Below, in pieces: positions 20,836 through 20,865 of a stretch of 20,865 bases of DNA. Positions within the stretch are counted from its first letter, which is position 1. Each line of letters begins with the position of its first letter. Location of the stretch: the NCBI GenBank assembly GCA_900545175.1, contig UQYF01000043.1, positions 1 to 20,865 of the forward strand, given 5' to 3'. A program made the position numbers and the translations under genes. The notes below the pieces were generated by a model. It had not been told where the DNA came from, ran no database searches, and saw nothing but the letters and a program-made list of their open reading frames with translations. The DNA is from an uncultured Eubacteriales bacterium (GTDB lineage: Bacteria; Bacillota; Clostridia; Lachnospirales; Lachnospiraceae).

Positions 20836-20865
20836 CTAGTCTGTGGGTGTATAACGAGTTATATT

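Overview
The window looks like a chromosomal segment of a low-to-moderate GC anaerobic Firmicute, most likely a Lachnospiraceae-type Clostridium relative. The grounds are purine-rich AGGAGG-type ribosome sites, the hemW/lepA neighbourhood, an elongated clostridial-type glutamyl-tRNA synthetase, a preQ1-controlled queT, and a clostridial-type peptidoglycan-binding protein at the right edge. The genus is inference. The two edge genes (1-953 and 19422-20687) look more GC-rich in codon choice than the AT-rich middle.

Layout. (1) 1-953 is the 3' end of a repeat-rich, membrane-anchored surface protein, closed by a strong terminator. (2) 1005-6099 holds a possible 42-codon ORF on the minus strand, then lepA, gltX and hemW. 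(3) 6138-7672 holds a long hairpin resembling a mobile-element end, a shrunken substrate-binding lipoprotein that has lost its second lobe, a preQ1-I riboswitch with queT, a near-perfect 70-bp palindrome and a shared terminator. (4) 7676-10159 has a GNAT acetyltransferase (minus strand) divergent from a solitary araA. (5) 10316-15694 is a peptide-sensing-type module: OmpR-family response regulator and two-helix histidine kinase, then after a terminator a separately promoted ABC ATPase and large FtsX-type permease. (6) 15885-19364 holds a methyl-accepting chemotaxis protein, a cysteine-rich cupin and a membrane-bound XRE-type regulator. (7) 19422-20687 (minus strand) encodes a SpoIID-like protein with a peptidoglycan-binding domain and no signal peptide.

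How the parts work together. The best supported functional unit is the two-component system plus ABC transporter. A sequence fitting the TNACA-N4-TGTAA box of BceR-type regulators lies in the loop of the terminator separating the two operons, just upstream of the transporter promoter. This suggests the regulator controls the transporter. Housekeeping translation and haem genes sit beside genes that look individually acquired or shuffled (araA, GNAT, cupin).

No complete new system is evident. The most unusual items are the lobe-less binding protein, a terminator-like hairpin inside the first codons of hemW, the 70-bp palindrome, two families of dispersed intergenic repeats, and the regulator box embedded in a terminator. 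All similarity statements come from reading the sequence and from memory of protein families; no searches were run.
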